This document shows positions 9,571-19,960 of a stretch of DNA of 64,000 bases, one piece after another. Each line of letters starts with the position of its first letter. Position 1 is the first letter of the stretch. Position numbers and translations under genes: made by a program. The notes beneath the pieces are model-generated. The model was not told the DNA's origin and ran no database searches. It saw only the letters and a list, made by a program, of their open reading frames with translations. Source of the stretch: Rhipicephalus microplus (taxonomy: Eukaryota > Arthropoda > Arachnida > Ixodida > Ixodidae); the NCBI RefSeq assembly GCF_043290135.1, contig NC_134709.1:109485645-109549644 (forward strand). Direction: 5' to 3'.

Positions 9571-10135
9571 TGCCTGTCAATCGCAATTCAACATCTTCAA
9601 GGGCTGCAACAAGTGAGAAGGGGGCGAATAGAGGAGCATCGATGACGGGGGGGGAGGGGGGAGGCACGAGTTGAGGCGTGCCAAACAGTGCGTCGACCAG
9701 CGGCACCACTGTGGCACCTGGACCGGCGTTTCACATGGCGGCAGTCCTCCAAGCCATCGTACGAGCTCAATGAGGGAAGCCATCAACAAGATCGCGCATC
9801 TCCAGTTGCAACAGACAGCAGACACGCGTGTAATCAGCGCTGGGGAGACATCATACCTGGTCCCTCTGTTCGATCCAACTTTGTGCGACTTGCCAATCAT
9901 CAAGCCGTTGTTTCGACGTGTGGACGACCTAGTCGAAGTTTACGTTGGACAGACAAACATCGTGCTATGCACTTGCAAAGTTGCGTGGACCGGCGAAAAT
10001 GTTGTAGGATTCCCTGCTATTTGTTAACGAAATTTGGCCCGAGAGGAAGGTGGAGCTCAAACGTGCCTTCCCCATGACAGCATGCCTTCCCCACGACCGG
10101 GATAAGGAGGACCGAATTTTTAGATGCGGTGAGCC
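9571..10135 (+). pseudogene. gypsy-2 gag, 5' part
   Basis: Degenerate gag reading on the plus strand, starting near an ATG at 9570. It carries many stops and frame changes. Recognisable pieces include LEVYVGQT, CALAKLRGPAKM and EIWPERKVELKRAFP, which read as consecutive parts of a Ty3 capsid when frames are switched. It is cut at 10135 by insertion of gypsy-1 and resumes at 19961. The tetranucleotide AGCC at the break is duplicated. Confidence 0.55.
10132..10135. repeat. Target-site duplication of gypsy-1 (left)
   Basis: AGCC, repeated at 19957-19960 immediately outside the other LTR. Four bases is usual for Ty3/gypsy integrases. Confidence 0.7.
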
Positions 10136-10914
10136 TATGGTGACCCCGCTACTAACTGCAGCGGACGATCACCGCGGGGTCACGCTTAGCGAGCCACAGG
10201 GCCGCTACTCCGTTTACTCGCGTGTAGCGCATCGCTCCGCGCGCACTCAACTAATAAGGCGTTTAGCGCGGCACAGCAAACAGACAGTGTTCTAATGCAA
10301 AAATACACAACACTTTATTGCCCCTGGCGGCTCCCCGAACAAACAGTACAACGTCCGCTCCCGGGACGCGGGTAGCAAAGGCACCCGCACGTGGACGTTC
10401 ACATTAAGGGGAAAACCGCGAGCACGTCGCTGCTGGCAATGGCGAGCTTTGACACGCCGGTCGAGAAAAGGTCCCTCGCGGCTATGCTGCACGCTCTCAC
10501 GATGGCCACTGGGCCTGGTCGTGAGTGTTAGGGCAAACCTCGTACGCGTAGGCCTACGGCAAGTGCGGCTCGGTGTGGTACGACCACTTCAAGCACTAGG
10601 CACCGCTGTGGGCTTAGCATACGCTACCGAAGCTAGCACTCAAGTAAACACGCCTGCCGAGGTGCCCAAAGCCACCCCAGGCAGGCTACAGTCCGGCGAT
10701 TCCCAAAGGGGACGCGGATGAAGGAAAACACGTGCTTACCCGGCGCCGACCACGGAAAAAAGAGCGCTCCCTCGGCGCGCGCGTACCGCGTGCCGTGTCC
10801 GCACGTGGCGCCATCTATCGCCACGCGTCGTTATCAGAGCAGGAAAAGCAAAAGGTTGTGGCCGTGCGGCGGAATGCCCGCGAAATGGTCGCAGGCACGC
10901 CTCAGATCCCCACA
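10136..10914 (-). repeat. gypsy-1 3' LTR
   Basis: 779 bp, matching 19178-19956 end to end. In element orientation it starts TGTGGGGATCTG and ends GGGGTCACCATA. Confidence 0.9.
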
Positions 10915-12265
10915 TTCTCCTCTCCTTAATTCACCCTATATACCGGTCTGCAAAGGCAGCCGGTCGTCGCCCATACATACAAAGGCGTCATGCAATGGGC
11001 AACAGCTAGCCTCAGCCTCGCTCTGCATCAGCTGCTAAAGGAGAAAAAATAAACCAACACAAGAATACCCTTGAGAAATACAAAAAAACATATATTTGAC
11101 CTGCTGCAGCGTTCTTGGGGAGGGGGGAAGGCTTCGTGTGGCCTTACAGTTCTAAAAGATGGTCGACGTCCATTGTGGCGACGCCGTCCATCGGTGGTCC
11201 GTCGCTGGTTGCAGGCGGTGGCAGCCCTGACAGCAGTGCCGCGAAATGGGGGTCTTCCCCCATTCGCTGTCGGCACAGGGCCGCCAGGTCCGTGTCCGAG
11301 CGCTGGCTCAGCGGGGCTGGATTTGACGCCTTCCTCTCGGTGGCCATCTCCTCAGCGGCCGCCTTTGTCCGCGCCACGTGCATGGCATCCTTGTAGTGGC
11401 ACTGAAAGTGCACGGTCACACGGCACGTGGCGCAGAACTCCACCACTGCATCGGTGGTAGTTGGGCGCCTCCGGCTGCCTTCTCGCTGTTCGCCAGCGTG
11501 CAGTCCCGGAATGGCCACGGGACACGGTCCAAGGGCAGGTCGCGCCGAACACGCCGCTACGTCTTCCACAGTGCGTCGCTCACGAAGTAGCGCGGGACCT
11601 CCTGCCCCTCCTGCCGCGCCCACATAGCCACGCTCCGCCTTGGCGTTTTGGGGACCGGGGGCGGTGCCGACGTTGTTGATCTCCGCCGCCGGGACGCCCG
11701 CCTGGTGGACTTGGGTGGTGCCGAGGTGGAAGGTTCTGGCCGCCGAGGCACCCGCCGTGTGGACTTGTGGCTGGAGGGCATGTCGCTGAAGGGCATGTGA
11801 CCACGACGACCGACACCAGAACAAGAATGGCGCACCTCTGGCAGTCTCCGGCTTCTCCCTCGACGCCTCACCGACAACCAGCGCCACCTATGTTTACATA
11901 GGGGTCGTTGACCCAGTTCTTCCCCTCTCCGCACCACACAGACACACACACCTGCCCTACCAGAGCGTCCTTGAATGTTCCCGCGAGTAACCGGTGGCTA
12001 CCCCTCCGCAGGGCCAAAAACGGTAAAAAAAATGAAGAAAACATGAACGCTCAACAGACAATCAGCAGCAGTAGCTGGGCGGAACCGACTTCTTTACAAG
12101 CACTGGCTGTAAAGAAGTTAGCTAACTGAGACTAGACAATAAAGAGGAGGGCCTTTGGTTGCGGAAATAAGCCCGCCGTCCGGCGCGAAATTACTAAGGT
12201 GACCGCTTCCTCAGATTATAGCGGTGCGTGGTCCGAATGCGGTCCGCCGCGCCGGGTGTGCGTCG
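10915..12265 (-). other. gypsy-1 3' accessory region with 247-codon ORF
   Basis: 1.35 kb between the integrase stop and the 3' LTR. A minus-strand ORF at 11887-11144 encodes 247 residues, Ala/Arg/Pro-rich, with EFCATCRVTVHFQCHYKDAMH near residue 165. The C-x2-C...C...H arrangement resembles the zinc ribbon that ends piggyBac transposases. A second overlapping frame (11949-11557) is basic. No signal peptide or transmembrane helix typical of env is visible. It could be captured transposon sequence or chance coding in GC-rich DNA. Confidence 0.4.
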
Positions 12266-13795
12266 TTACTTGCGCGAAGAGCCACTGGGCGCTGGCGCAG
12301 GCTCGTCAGACCTTGATGCAAAGGGTTTCAGGTCTGCGATGTGGGCACGGCTGAGTTTTCCCGAAAGCGGGTCTTTCAGCAAGTACGCGAGTGGAGTCCA
12401 AGCTTTCTCCACTCGGTACAAACCAAGCCACTTTGGAGCAAGCGAAGTTGAGAAACCTTTGCTCACGTCGCTAAGAGCATGATTGCGCTTCAGGACGAAG
12501 CCACCTACCTTAAATGAAAGGTGGCGACGTTTTCGGTCGTACTGGGCCTTTTGCTCGGCCCTGGGCGATGCCAAACTCTGCCTCGCTCTACTGAGAGCTC
12601 GACAAAGCCTGTCCCGAAGTGTGGAAGCGTAAGCAGAACAGTCTGCCGGTTCTTCCTCGTCTCCGAGCTGGCATTGCATGACACTGGTCACCGGATTTGC
12701 CAACTCCCTTCCGAAATTAAAGAAGGCGGGAGAGAAACCAGTAGAGCGACTCTCAGAGGTTCGGATTGCAAAGGCGAGTTCACTCAAGTGGTCTGCCCAG
12801 TCCTTTTGACTTTCGGCAAAGGCCGCCAACATCGGTTTGAGCGTACGATTGGTTCGCTCCATCAAATTGGACTGGGGATGGTAGGGCGAATTGGTGCAGT
12901 GATCTATTCCTAGGGGACGGCATGTATCACCAAACATCCGAGCGGTGAAATACGACGCATTGTCCGTGATCAATCTTTTCGGAAAGCCGAACCCACAAAA
13001 CACTTCCTGTAGCCTCTCTAGCACCGCTCGCGCTGTCACTTTCCGCAGCGGAAACAGCTCCACCCATTTGGAAAAATGATCAACAACTACCATCAGATGT
13101 ATGAACCCCTGCTTACTCCTGGGGAACGGCCCCATTAAATTGCAGGTGGCTACTTGCCACGGACGCTCACTGACAATCGGTTTCATCAAGCCGGGTGGCT
13201 TGCCACCCCTTGATTTCACCGTTTGACAGACGTGGCAGGAACGGCAATAGCGAAAAATGTCACGCTTCATGCCGAGCTAAGTCACAACCTTGCACAGTTT
13301 CGCAAAAACTTTAGAGCCATTCAGGTGACTGGCAATGAGCTCGTCGTGAGAGGCTCGCAACAGCGCGCCTCTCAGACTTTTGGGCACAACCACCTTAAAC
13401 GGGTCCACTGACTCCTCATCGGTGGCTATGTATTTCAGCAGGAGTCCATCATGGTCTAGCAAGTATGTATCCGCGGGGGACCCAGCGACACACGCCGGTT
13501 CCCGTCCCCCTGCGCCCGCCGCACTACCAACAGCGTCGCGGCGCTCCGTCTCCCTGAGACCGTCGCTCAACTCGCGACAAAACGGATCATCTTGCTGGGC
13601 CTTCAGTAACTCTTGTCTGCTGAAAGCGATTCCCATTCTCCCAAAGAGAGCTTGGTATCGTTCCCACTCAGGACTGCAGCCATCGCCTCCGCTCGCATTG
13701 GCGTCATGGGTTCGCTTCCCTTTCGCTCCCCCTCTCGCCCGCTTCGCGGCACGCTGCTTGCCTGGCCCGTGGAAAGGGTTTTCTCGTCGGCGCAC
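12266..13795 (-). pseudogene. gypsy-1 integrase
   Basis: Zinc-binding HHCC with HDELIASH and CRSCHVC, interrupted by one TAG at 13277-13279 where a tryptophan is expected. The catalytic core reads CNLMGPFPRSKQGF, LITDNASYF and SNLMERTNRTLK. The first catalytic Asp is Asn here (expected DLMGPF), while the second Asp and the Glu are present. A GPY/F-like C-terminal module (LGLYRVEKAWTPLAYLL) follows. There is no chromodomain. The stop and the D-to-N change make it inactive. Confidence 0.88.
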
Positions 13796-14680
13796 TCACC
13801 CTTTTCTCCACTCAGCGGCTCCACCGCCATTTCGCCCGCCCCGCTCACTTGCGCAAAGACACCGCTAGCGGTTGTTGCACCAGGATCCAGGTTCCTGGTA
13901 GACACTGGTGCACGAGATAGCGCGTCAGCTACCACGTTAGTGCTCCCCTTCCGATACTGCACTGAAAAGTCATAATGCTGTATCAGGAGAGCCCAGCGAG
14001 CTAGCCTTCCTGCAGGCTCACGGAGCCGCATCAGCCAGCTAAGTGCGCTGTGATCTGTTTGCACCACAAATTTTGTCCCATCAAGGTAGACATCAACCTT
14101 CCGCAGTGCAAACACGATGGCGAGACACTCCCCCTCGGTCACAGAATGATTCCTTTCCGCGGATATCAACGAGCAGCTGGCAAAGGCCAGCGGCTGCAAC
14201 GCACCATCGTATTCCTGTAGGAGAACTGCTCCTAATCCCAGATCGCTTGCGTCAGTCTGGACAACAAACGGTCTGGTCAGGTCGGGGAGCTTGAGCTGCG
14301 CTGTCTCCGCAATGGCACTAGACAGACGGCAAAACGCCTCTTGCTGCTCAGGTCCCCATCGCCACTCAGCTGACTTACCCAAGAGCTTGGTCAAGGGCGC
14401 CTGCACTCGGGCACAGGACGGAATGAATGACCGGTAAAAATTGGCCATTCTGAGAAAGTGGCGCAGGCCGCGTACGTCCTTGGGCGCGGGGAAATTGAAG
14501 ATTGCTCGAAGTTTCTCCCGATCTGGCTCAATGGAGCCTTCGCCCAGCGTGAAGCCAAGTAACTGAACTCGGGTTTGCGCTAGTTGGGCCTTTGCGGGAT
14601 TTAACGTCATCCCGGCAGCTCTCACCCTCTCGAGCACATCGGCAATGTGGGCCAAGTGCTCTTCGAAAGTTCATGAATAA
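13603..14680 (-). pseudogene. gypsy-1 RT thumb and RNase H
   Basis: Begins after an in-frame TGA that follows the LDDIVIYS box (near 14672). It continues through HIADVLERVRAAGMTLNPAK, the RT connection (FPAPKDVRGLRHFLRMANFYRSFI) and RNase H with QTDASDLGLGAVL, ECLAIVFALRK, VQTDHSALSWL and NVVADALSR. RNase H acids are present. The frame is lost near 13680, where the integrase frame takes over, and the last 25 codons in this frame are out-of-frame tail. Confidence 0.85.
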
Positions 14681-14683
14681 ATC

Positions 14684-15945
14684 ACGATGTCGTCGAGGTA
14701 GCACATATAGTAAAACCACTTTGCTTCCCCGAGGACGTGGTCCATGAGTCTCGAAAAGTCCCAGGAGCATTGCAAAGACCAAAGGGCATACGAGTCAACT
14801 CAAATAGCCCTCTTTGAGACGTGAACGCGGTCTTGCACCGGTCAAGCTCATTCATCCGGACCTGTAGGTAACCTTTGGAGGCATCTAATGTGGTAAAATA
14901 CCGCGCAGTGCGGAGGTTTCCTACGATGGAGCTAATCGTGGGGAGCGGATAAGCATCCTTACGAGCCATTCCGTTCAGACGGCGGTAGTCTACGCACAGG
15001 CGATGACTGCCATCTTTCTTAGGCACCAACACAATTGGAGACGCCCAGGCGCTAGACGAACGGCGAACAATGCCAGATGAAAGCATCTCATCCAGCAAGC
15101 CGTCAATTACCTGCCTCTTGGCCTGGCTGACGGGCCTGGAGTTACACTTCAAAGGAAGCGCGTCACCAGTTTCGATCGAATAGCTCACCAAATCGGTACA
15201 GCCGGGTTGATCGGTGAAGAGCTCATCGTATTCGTGCAACAGTGCCGGCAAACGAGCCTTCTGTGTATCATCCAATTGAGTCGCACAGGCGATCAAAGAA
15301 TGCGGAGCCTTTTCGTGTCGTGCCGCTCGATCCCGATGGGGATTTTGAGCCGACGAGTGCATAGCGCAGGGGCCTGTCCCCGAAGTTTGCACGTGGCACG
15401 GTTTCGACGCTTCTACTGCACAGGCAACAGAAAGCGCAGGTGGGCTGATGAACGGCTTTAGCTCGGAAAAAGGTCCGTCGCAATAGCCTCCATTCGCAAT
15501 GTCCACTACGATACCGGTTTTTAGGAGAAAGCCCCAACCGAGAATCACAGGAACACTGAGCCCTGAAAGATGAACGAAACGCGCGCATCTCATTCGACCT
15601 CCCCATCTGACAGTCAACCTCGCGGTGCCCGCCGACTGGGCCACGCCTTTGCCGAGGGTGAATGTCGTTCGGCTGTCCCGCAAGCGCACCGAGTGCTTCT
15701 GCAAGCGGGACAACACCTGTTCGCAAAACAACGAAGCACTGGCACCCGTCTCCAGCAATGCCGAGAATTCGCGACCGACAATGGTGACCGAAATAAACGG
15801 CGCGTGCGCACCAGAAAGACTGCTTGCCCGGTACGCAGAGAGGAGAAGCAAGGGTTCGGCCGCTCGTGCTTTCACGAACGGCCCGCGCTCCCGTTTCCTT
15901 GCTGTGATGAGTGAAGAAAACGACAACGACAGAAGTGCGGGGCAA
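14684..15945 (-). pseudogene. gypsy-1 protease and N-terminal RT
   Basis: Minus-strand frame of about 420 codons. The protease motif is LLETGASASLF near 15745, where retropepsins have DTG or DSG. The codon is GAG, so the catalytic Asp is Glu. RT follows with SAWASPIVLVPKKDGSHRLCVDYR (about 15060-14990), TTLDASKGYLQ and MPFGLCNAPGTF. Near 14770 a single-base shift moves the reading to another frame, where the CYLDDIVIYS catalytic box sits at about 14710-14680. Confidence 0.82.
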
Positions 15946-15949
15946 AGCG

Positions 15950-17500
15950 CGTGTAATGTGCGCGTGAGTGTCAGCGAATCAGCTGATGACCTGTGGTGGC
16001 CCATAGAGGTGGCGTGCCACGATTGGGCCACGGGCGACCATCACGTGGCAGTGGGCTTTGTGGCTGGGGACGAGCCGGAGCAGTGGCAGACGGGAGACAG
16101 CGGGCCGAAGCGTTGGACGCAGGCGAGCCAGGTTCCGGCCAGGGAACGTGGTCGTCCAACCACCAGCTGGGGCGGCATTGCCGGCACGAGTACTGCATCT
16201 CGGGGCGCGGCCTGGCCTGCTGTTCTCTTCCTTGCCGAGGGCATCGCGGATCTCGGCGAGGCGTCTCCACGGTCAGCCGTTCGGCACAGCGATGAACGTG
16301 GCCTGGCTAATGGTCACGGTTGCGCCGAGCATCGCGTCTCGACGCAAGCTGCTCGCTGGACGGGCTGGCCATTCCCTGCATGGAGCATCTCGTCTCCGAT
16401 GCGGGGTGACTGCTCCGTAGCCACACCCACGCCATCAAGCGCCGGTGTCACCAGAGCGTCGCACATCGGCAAGGGACGAGCAAGACGTTCTGCCGGGCGA
16501 GACGCGGGCGTGTGTACGGAGGACCACGGAGCCTTGCGAGGTTCAGGGATGAGCGAGACGGAAGACAGCGGGCCCAAGCGTCGGACGCAGGCAATCCAGG
16601 TTCCGGCCAGGGAACGCGGCCGTCCACGCTGCTGCCGTCCAACCACCAGCTGGGGTGGCATTGCCGGCATGAGTACTCCATCTCGGGCCGCGGCCTGGCC
16701 TGCTGTTCTCTTCCTTGCCGACGGCATCGCGGATCTCGGCGAGGCATCTCCACGGTCAGCCGTGCGACACAGCGATGAACGTGGCCTGGCTAATGGTCAC
16801 GGTTGCGTCGGCATCGCGTCTCGGCGCATGCTCTTCGTTGGACGGGCTGGCCATGCCCCGCATGGAGCATCGCGTCTCCATTGCGGGTTGACTGCTCCGT
16901 GGCCGCACCCATGCCATCAAGCGCCGGTGTCACCAGAGCGTCGCACATCGGCAAGGGACGAGCGAGACGTTCTGCTGGGCGAGACGCGGGAGTGCGCACA
17001 GAGGAGCACGGAACCGGGCGAGGTCCAGGGTGGCCGAGGATCCAGGTGCCAGGGGAGTTGCTGGCTGAATCGAGGGTTGAGGCCACGAAGGAGACGAGGC
17101 GGTGCGCCGCTCGAGAGGACGAGTTCCTGACAGCGTTCCTGAGCCAGACGTGGGACGCGTACGTGTCAGCAGGTGTGTCGGTTCGAGGTCGAGTCCGTCG
17201 GCCTGTACAAGGTCCAAGGACGGGGCCTGCTGAACGGCTCCTGCCTGGGTGCAGTGGCCGGGAGCAGGTTTGTGGGGCGAGACCTACCGGGTGTGGTCCT
17301 CGTGAGCCGTGGCCTGATCCTGGACCTCCGGAGTTGCGACCCAGGCTGCTGCGTTGGTCGCAAAGTCCGACTCAATGGCGCTGCACACGGTAGCGTATCC
17401 GTGCGCCGTCAGCCGTTCCACCCATGCCATGAAATAAAAAGTTCATGTTAATCCTTTCTCGTCCGCTATAAGCAAACATAGTGACGAACGTCCCTTAACC
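15950..17500. other. Unexplained 1.5-kb GC-rich insert between gag and protease of gypsy-1
   Basis: Ty3 elements usually have protease close behind the zinc knuckle. Here about 1.5 kb intervenes, most of it the tandem duplication at 16088-17038 and a further GC-rich 400 bp. No convincing protein family was recognised on either strand. An AATAAA lies on the plus strand at 17432-17437. No TIR or target duplication was found at its edges. Confidence 0.55.
16088..17038. repeat. Tandem duplication inside gypsy-1, about 470-480 bp unit
   Basis: Two adjacent diverged copies. GACAGCGGGC anchors lie at 16096 and 16564 (468 apart) and GCCGGTGTCACC anchors at 16441 and 16923 (482 apart). The second copy carries a small insertion of about 15 bases near 16630. 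The region is very GC-rich and open on several frames, which explains a long chance ORF on the plus strand. Confidence 0.8.
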
Positions 17501-17501
17501 A

Positions 17502-18829
17502 TCACACCTGCCTCACAAGAGGCACAAACGCGGAGCGCTCCCTCGCTATGTGCCCTCGTTGACGGCAGCGGAAGCAGCGCACTCCATCGCGGTGCCTTTC
17601 CCGAGACGGAGCAGCTTCGAGCTGCCGGGGTCGGTTCGCCGCGTGATTAAAGGAACCGCTCTGACGACCGTTACCACCGGTGATGCGCTGGGTCAGATTT
17701 CGTCCCTGCTCGCGCACGTCGAGTTGCGATGCAGCACCGGCTGCACGCCTCCCGTACGTGTAGGAATCTAAAGCTCGATCGCTTATCTCTCACACGCGCC
17801 CACCTGTAGCGGTAGCCGCAAAGGCAGCTCCGGCGGGTTGTTGCAGCTGAGGAAGGGCCATGGCCCCTCCCCACGCGCAGCGCTGTTCGACGGCCTCGCT
17901 GGCTGGCGGTGGCGGGCGATAGGAACGCGTAACAAGAATGTCAACTTGGATGCGCTTTGCTTCGACGGCCAATTCCTCCAAATCACAGAAGTGACTGCCC
18001 CACAGGTATGCTGAAAAGGTCGGGTGTGCCTGCCTAATCACCCGTTCGACGTGCTCCTCGTTCGAGGCTCTGGGCTCAGCGATAGAAAAAAGGTTTTCCA
18101 TCGCGCGTACGTACTCCTGAAGCGACTCATCAGGGGCTTGTGTGCGGAGCTCGAGCTCGCGCCGCAGTCAGCGGGTAAGAATTCGCGCATGAAGGCCGCG
18201 CGGAACTCATCGGGGGTTGCTGCTCGGTGGCTGGAAAGCCGATGCCACCTGGCCGCCGTGTCAGTCAGTGCAGCCAGGACGACGCGTCTGAGCACTTCCT
18301 GGTCGTCTAGACCCATGATTCTCTGATAACGTGTGAGGGAGTCCAGGTAATCTCTTGCACTTTGCAGATCACCATACCCGCTGTAGGTCGGAACGGCCAA
18401 CATGACAGCGGGATGAGGGCGTTTTGGAATGGCCGAAAGCGTTTGGACTGCCCCCGTGAGTGCCTGAATCATTTGGGCGGCATTTTGCAGCAGCGTCTGT
18501 GCGCCCGCTTCAAATGAAGCTGTCGGTGCATTAGCGGCACGGGCGAGTGATGGGGAACTGTCTCCGAGCTTGATAAGCGGCGCGGTTTCAAAATGGATAC
18601 CGGCCGTCACAACTTTGGGGAGCGCCTGTTTTTCACAGCTAACTCTTTGGGCAGCTTCACGTGAAAATGCTAGGCCACTTGCGGCTAGCGGTGCAGGCGC
18701 GTGCTCGAAATGAGCTTGGCTGCTAGGTTGCGTAGCAGCCAGCGGGCAAAATTCGGCAACGGCTGAGGCCAGGGTGCCGATCTGCGCCCTGGAAGCTCCA
18801 CTGAGAGCCGTTTCGGAGCGCTGTGACAT
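17502..18829 (-). pseudogene. gypsy-1 gag (capsid and zinc knuckle)
   Basis: From 18829 down, a frame of about 220 codons gives a Ty3-type capsid with VPTYSGYGDLQSARDYLDSL, RVVLAALTDTAARWHRLS and DEFRAAFMREFLPAD. Near 18160 the frame must change to continue with ENLFSIAEPRASNEEHVERVIRQAHP (ORF 18101-17790). The knuckle CFRCRQRGHIARER follows near 17590. Its last cysteine is replaced by arginine, so the CCHC is broken. At least one frameshift and one stop separate the parts. Confidence 0.75.
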
Positions 18830-19161
18830 GGAACTGCCATGTATTCCAAAGGGAGCAGTAGTAGTCCAATTTGCCCTTGTGCACTGTTTGGGTTGGGCTA
18901 TGGTCCCGGACCCAAGACACGCTACCTCTCTAGTGGGAGCCTCATGTCATCCCGACTGGGGCTTGTGACAAGTGAGGGTGCGCGATTGTGATGCTCAAGG
19001 GGGGCACTGGCCCTGTTCTCGAGCAATGCGGTATCTGCTAAAAGCGTCACCGGACAGAACTCACGCGGAGCAGACCTAACGCTGGTAAACGCGGCGAGCC
19101 TGATTCGCAAAGGCAGGCTGACTCGGCTAAGACTAATCAAAGGCTTACTGAGCCTTTGATA

Positions 19162-19176
19162 CCGCGTTGGGCGCCA
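19162..19176 (-). promoter_or_regulatory. gypsy-1 primer-binding site, tRNA-Lys type
   Basis: On the minus strand it reads TGGCGCCCAACGCGG, starting one base after the LTR. The first 12 bases fit the 3' end of tRNA-Lys(CUU), with one change following. It primes minus-strand DNA synthesis. Confidence 0.75.
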
Positions 19177-19177
19177 G

Positions 19178-19956
19178 TATGGTGACCCCGCTACTAACTG
19201 CAGCGGACGATCACCGCGGGTTCACGCTTAGCGAGCCACAGGGCCGCTACTCCGTTTACTCGCGTGTAGTGCACCGCTCCGCGCGCGCTCAGCTAATAAG
19301 GCATTTAGCGCGGCGCGGCAAACAGACAGTGTTCTAATGCAAAAATACACAACACTTCATTGCCTCTGGCGGCACCCCAAACAAACAGTACAACGTCCGC
19401 TCCCGGGACGCGGGTAGCAAAGGCACCCGCACGTGGACGTTCACAATAAGGGGAAAACCGCGAGCACGTCGCAGCTGGCAATGGCGAGCTTTGTCACGCC
19501 GGTCGGGAAAAGGTCCCTCGCGGCTATGCTGCGCGCTCTCACGATGGCCACTGGGCCTGGTCGCGAGTGTTAGGACAAACCTCGTACGCGAAGGCCTACG
19601 GCAAGTGCGGCTCGGTGTGGTACGACTACTTCAAGCACTAGGCACCGCTGTGGGCTTAGCGTACGCTACCGAAGCTAGCACTCAAGTAAACACACCTGCC
19701 GAGGTGCCCAAGGCCACGCCAGGCAGGCTACAGTCCGGCGATTCCCAAAGGGGACACGGACGAAGGAAAACACGTGCTTACCCGGCGCCGACCACAGAGG
19801 AAAGAGCGCTCCCTCAGCGCGCGCGTACCGCGTGCCGTGCCCGCACGTGGCGCCATCTATTGCCACGCGTCGTTATCAAAGCAGGAAAAGCAAAAGATTG
19901 TGGCCGTGTGGCGGAATGCCTGCGAAATGGTCGCAGGTGCGCCTCAGATCCCCACA
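19178..19956 (-). repeat. gypsy-1 5' LTR
   Basis: 779 bp, same length as the other LTR. It is followed, in element orientation, one base later by the primer-binding site. AGCC is duplicated outside. Confidence 0.9.
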
Positions 19957-19960
19957 AGCC
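19957..19960. repeat. Target-site duplication of gypsy-1 (right)
   Basis: AGCC, partner of 10132-10135. Confidence 0.7.

Larger units (their letters stand above)
10136..19956 (-). mobile_element. Ty3/gypsy LTR retrotransposon, gypsy-1
   Basis: Complete 9.8-kb element on the minus strand with two 779-bp LTRs, a 4-bp target duplication and a primer-binding site. Gene order read from 19177 down is gag, a 1.5-kb unexplained insert, protease, RT, RNase H, integrase and a 1.35-kb 3' accessory region. I count about 40 differences between the two LTRs (about 95% identity), all substitutions, since the lengths are equal. Every coding block has at least one frameshift or stop, so it is inactive. It interrupts the gag of the plus-strand gypsy-2. 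Confidence 0.9.

Noticed and set aside
15625..17130. 501-codon plus-strand ORF that could be taken for a novel protein
   Set aside because: It overlaps the gypsy-1 protease on the opposite strand and then runs through a GC-rich tandem duplication. Composition is repetitive, and no domain or start context supports it.
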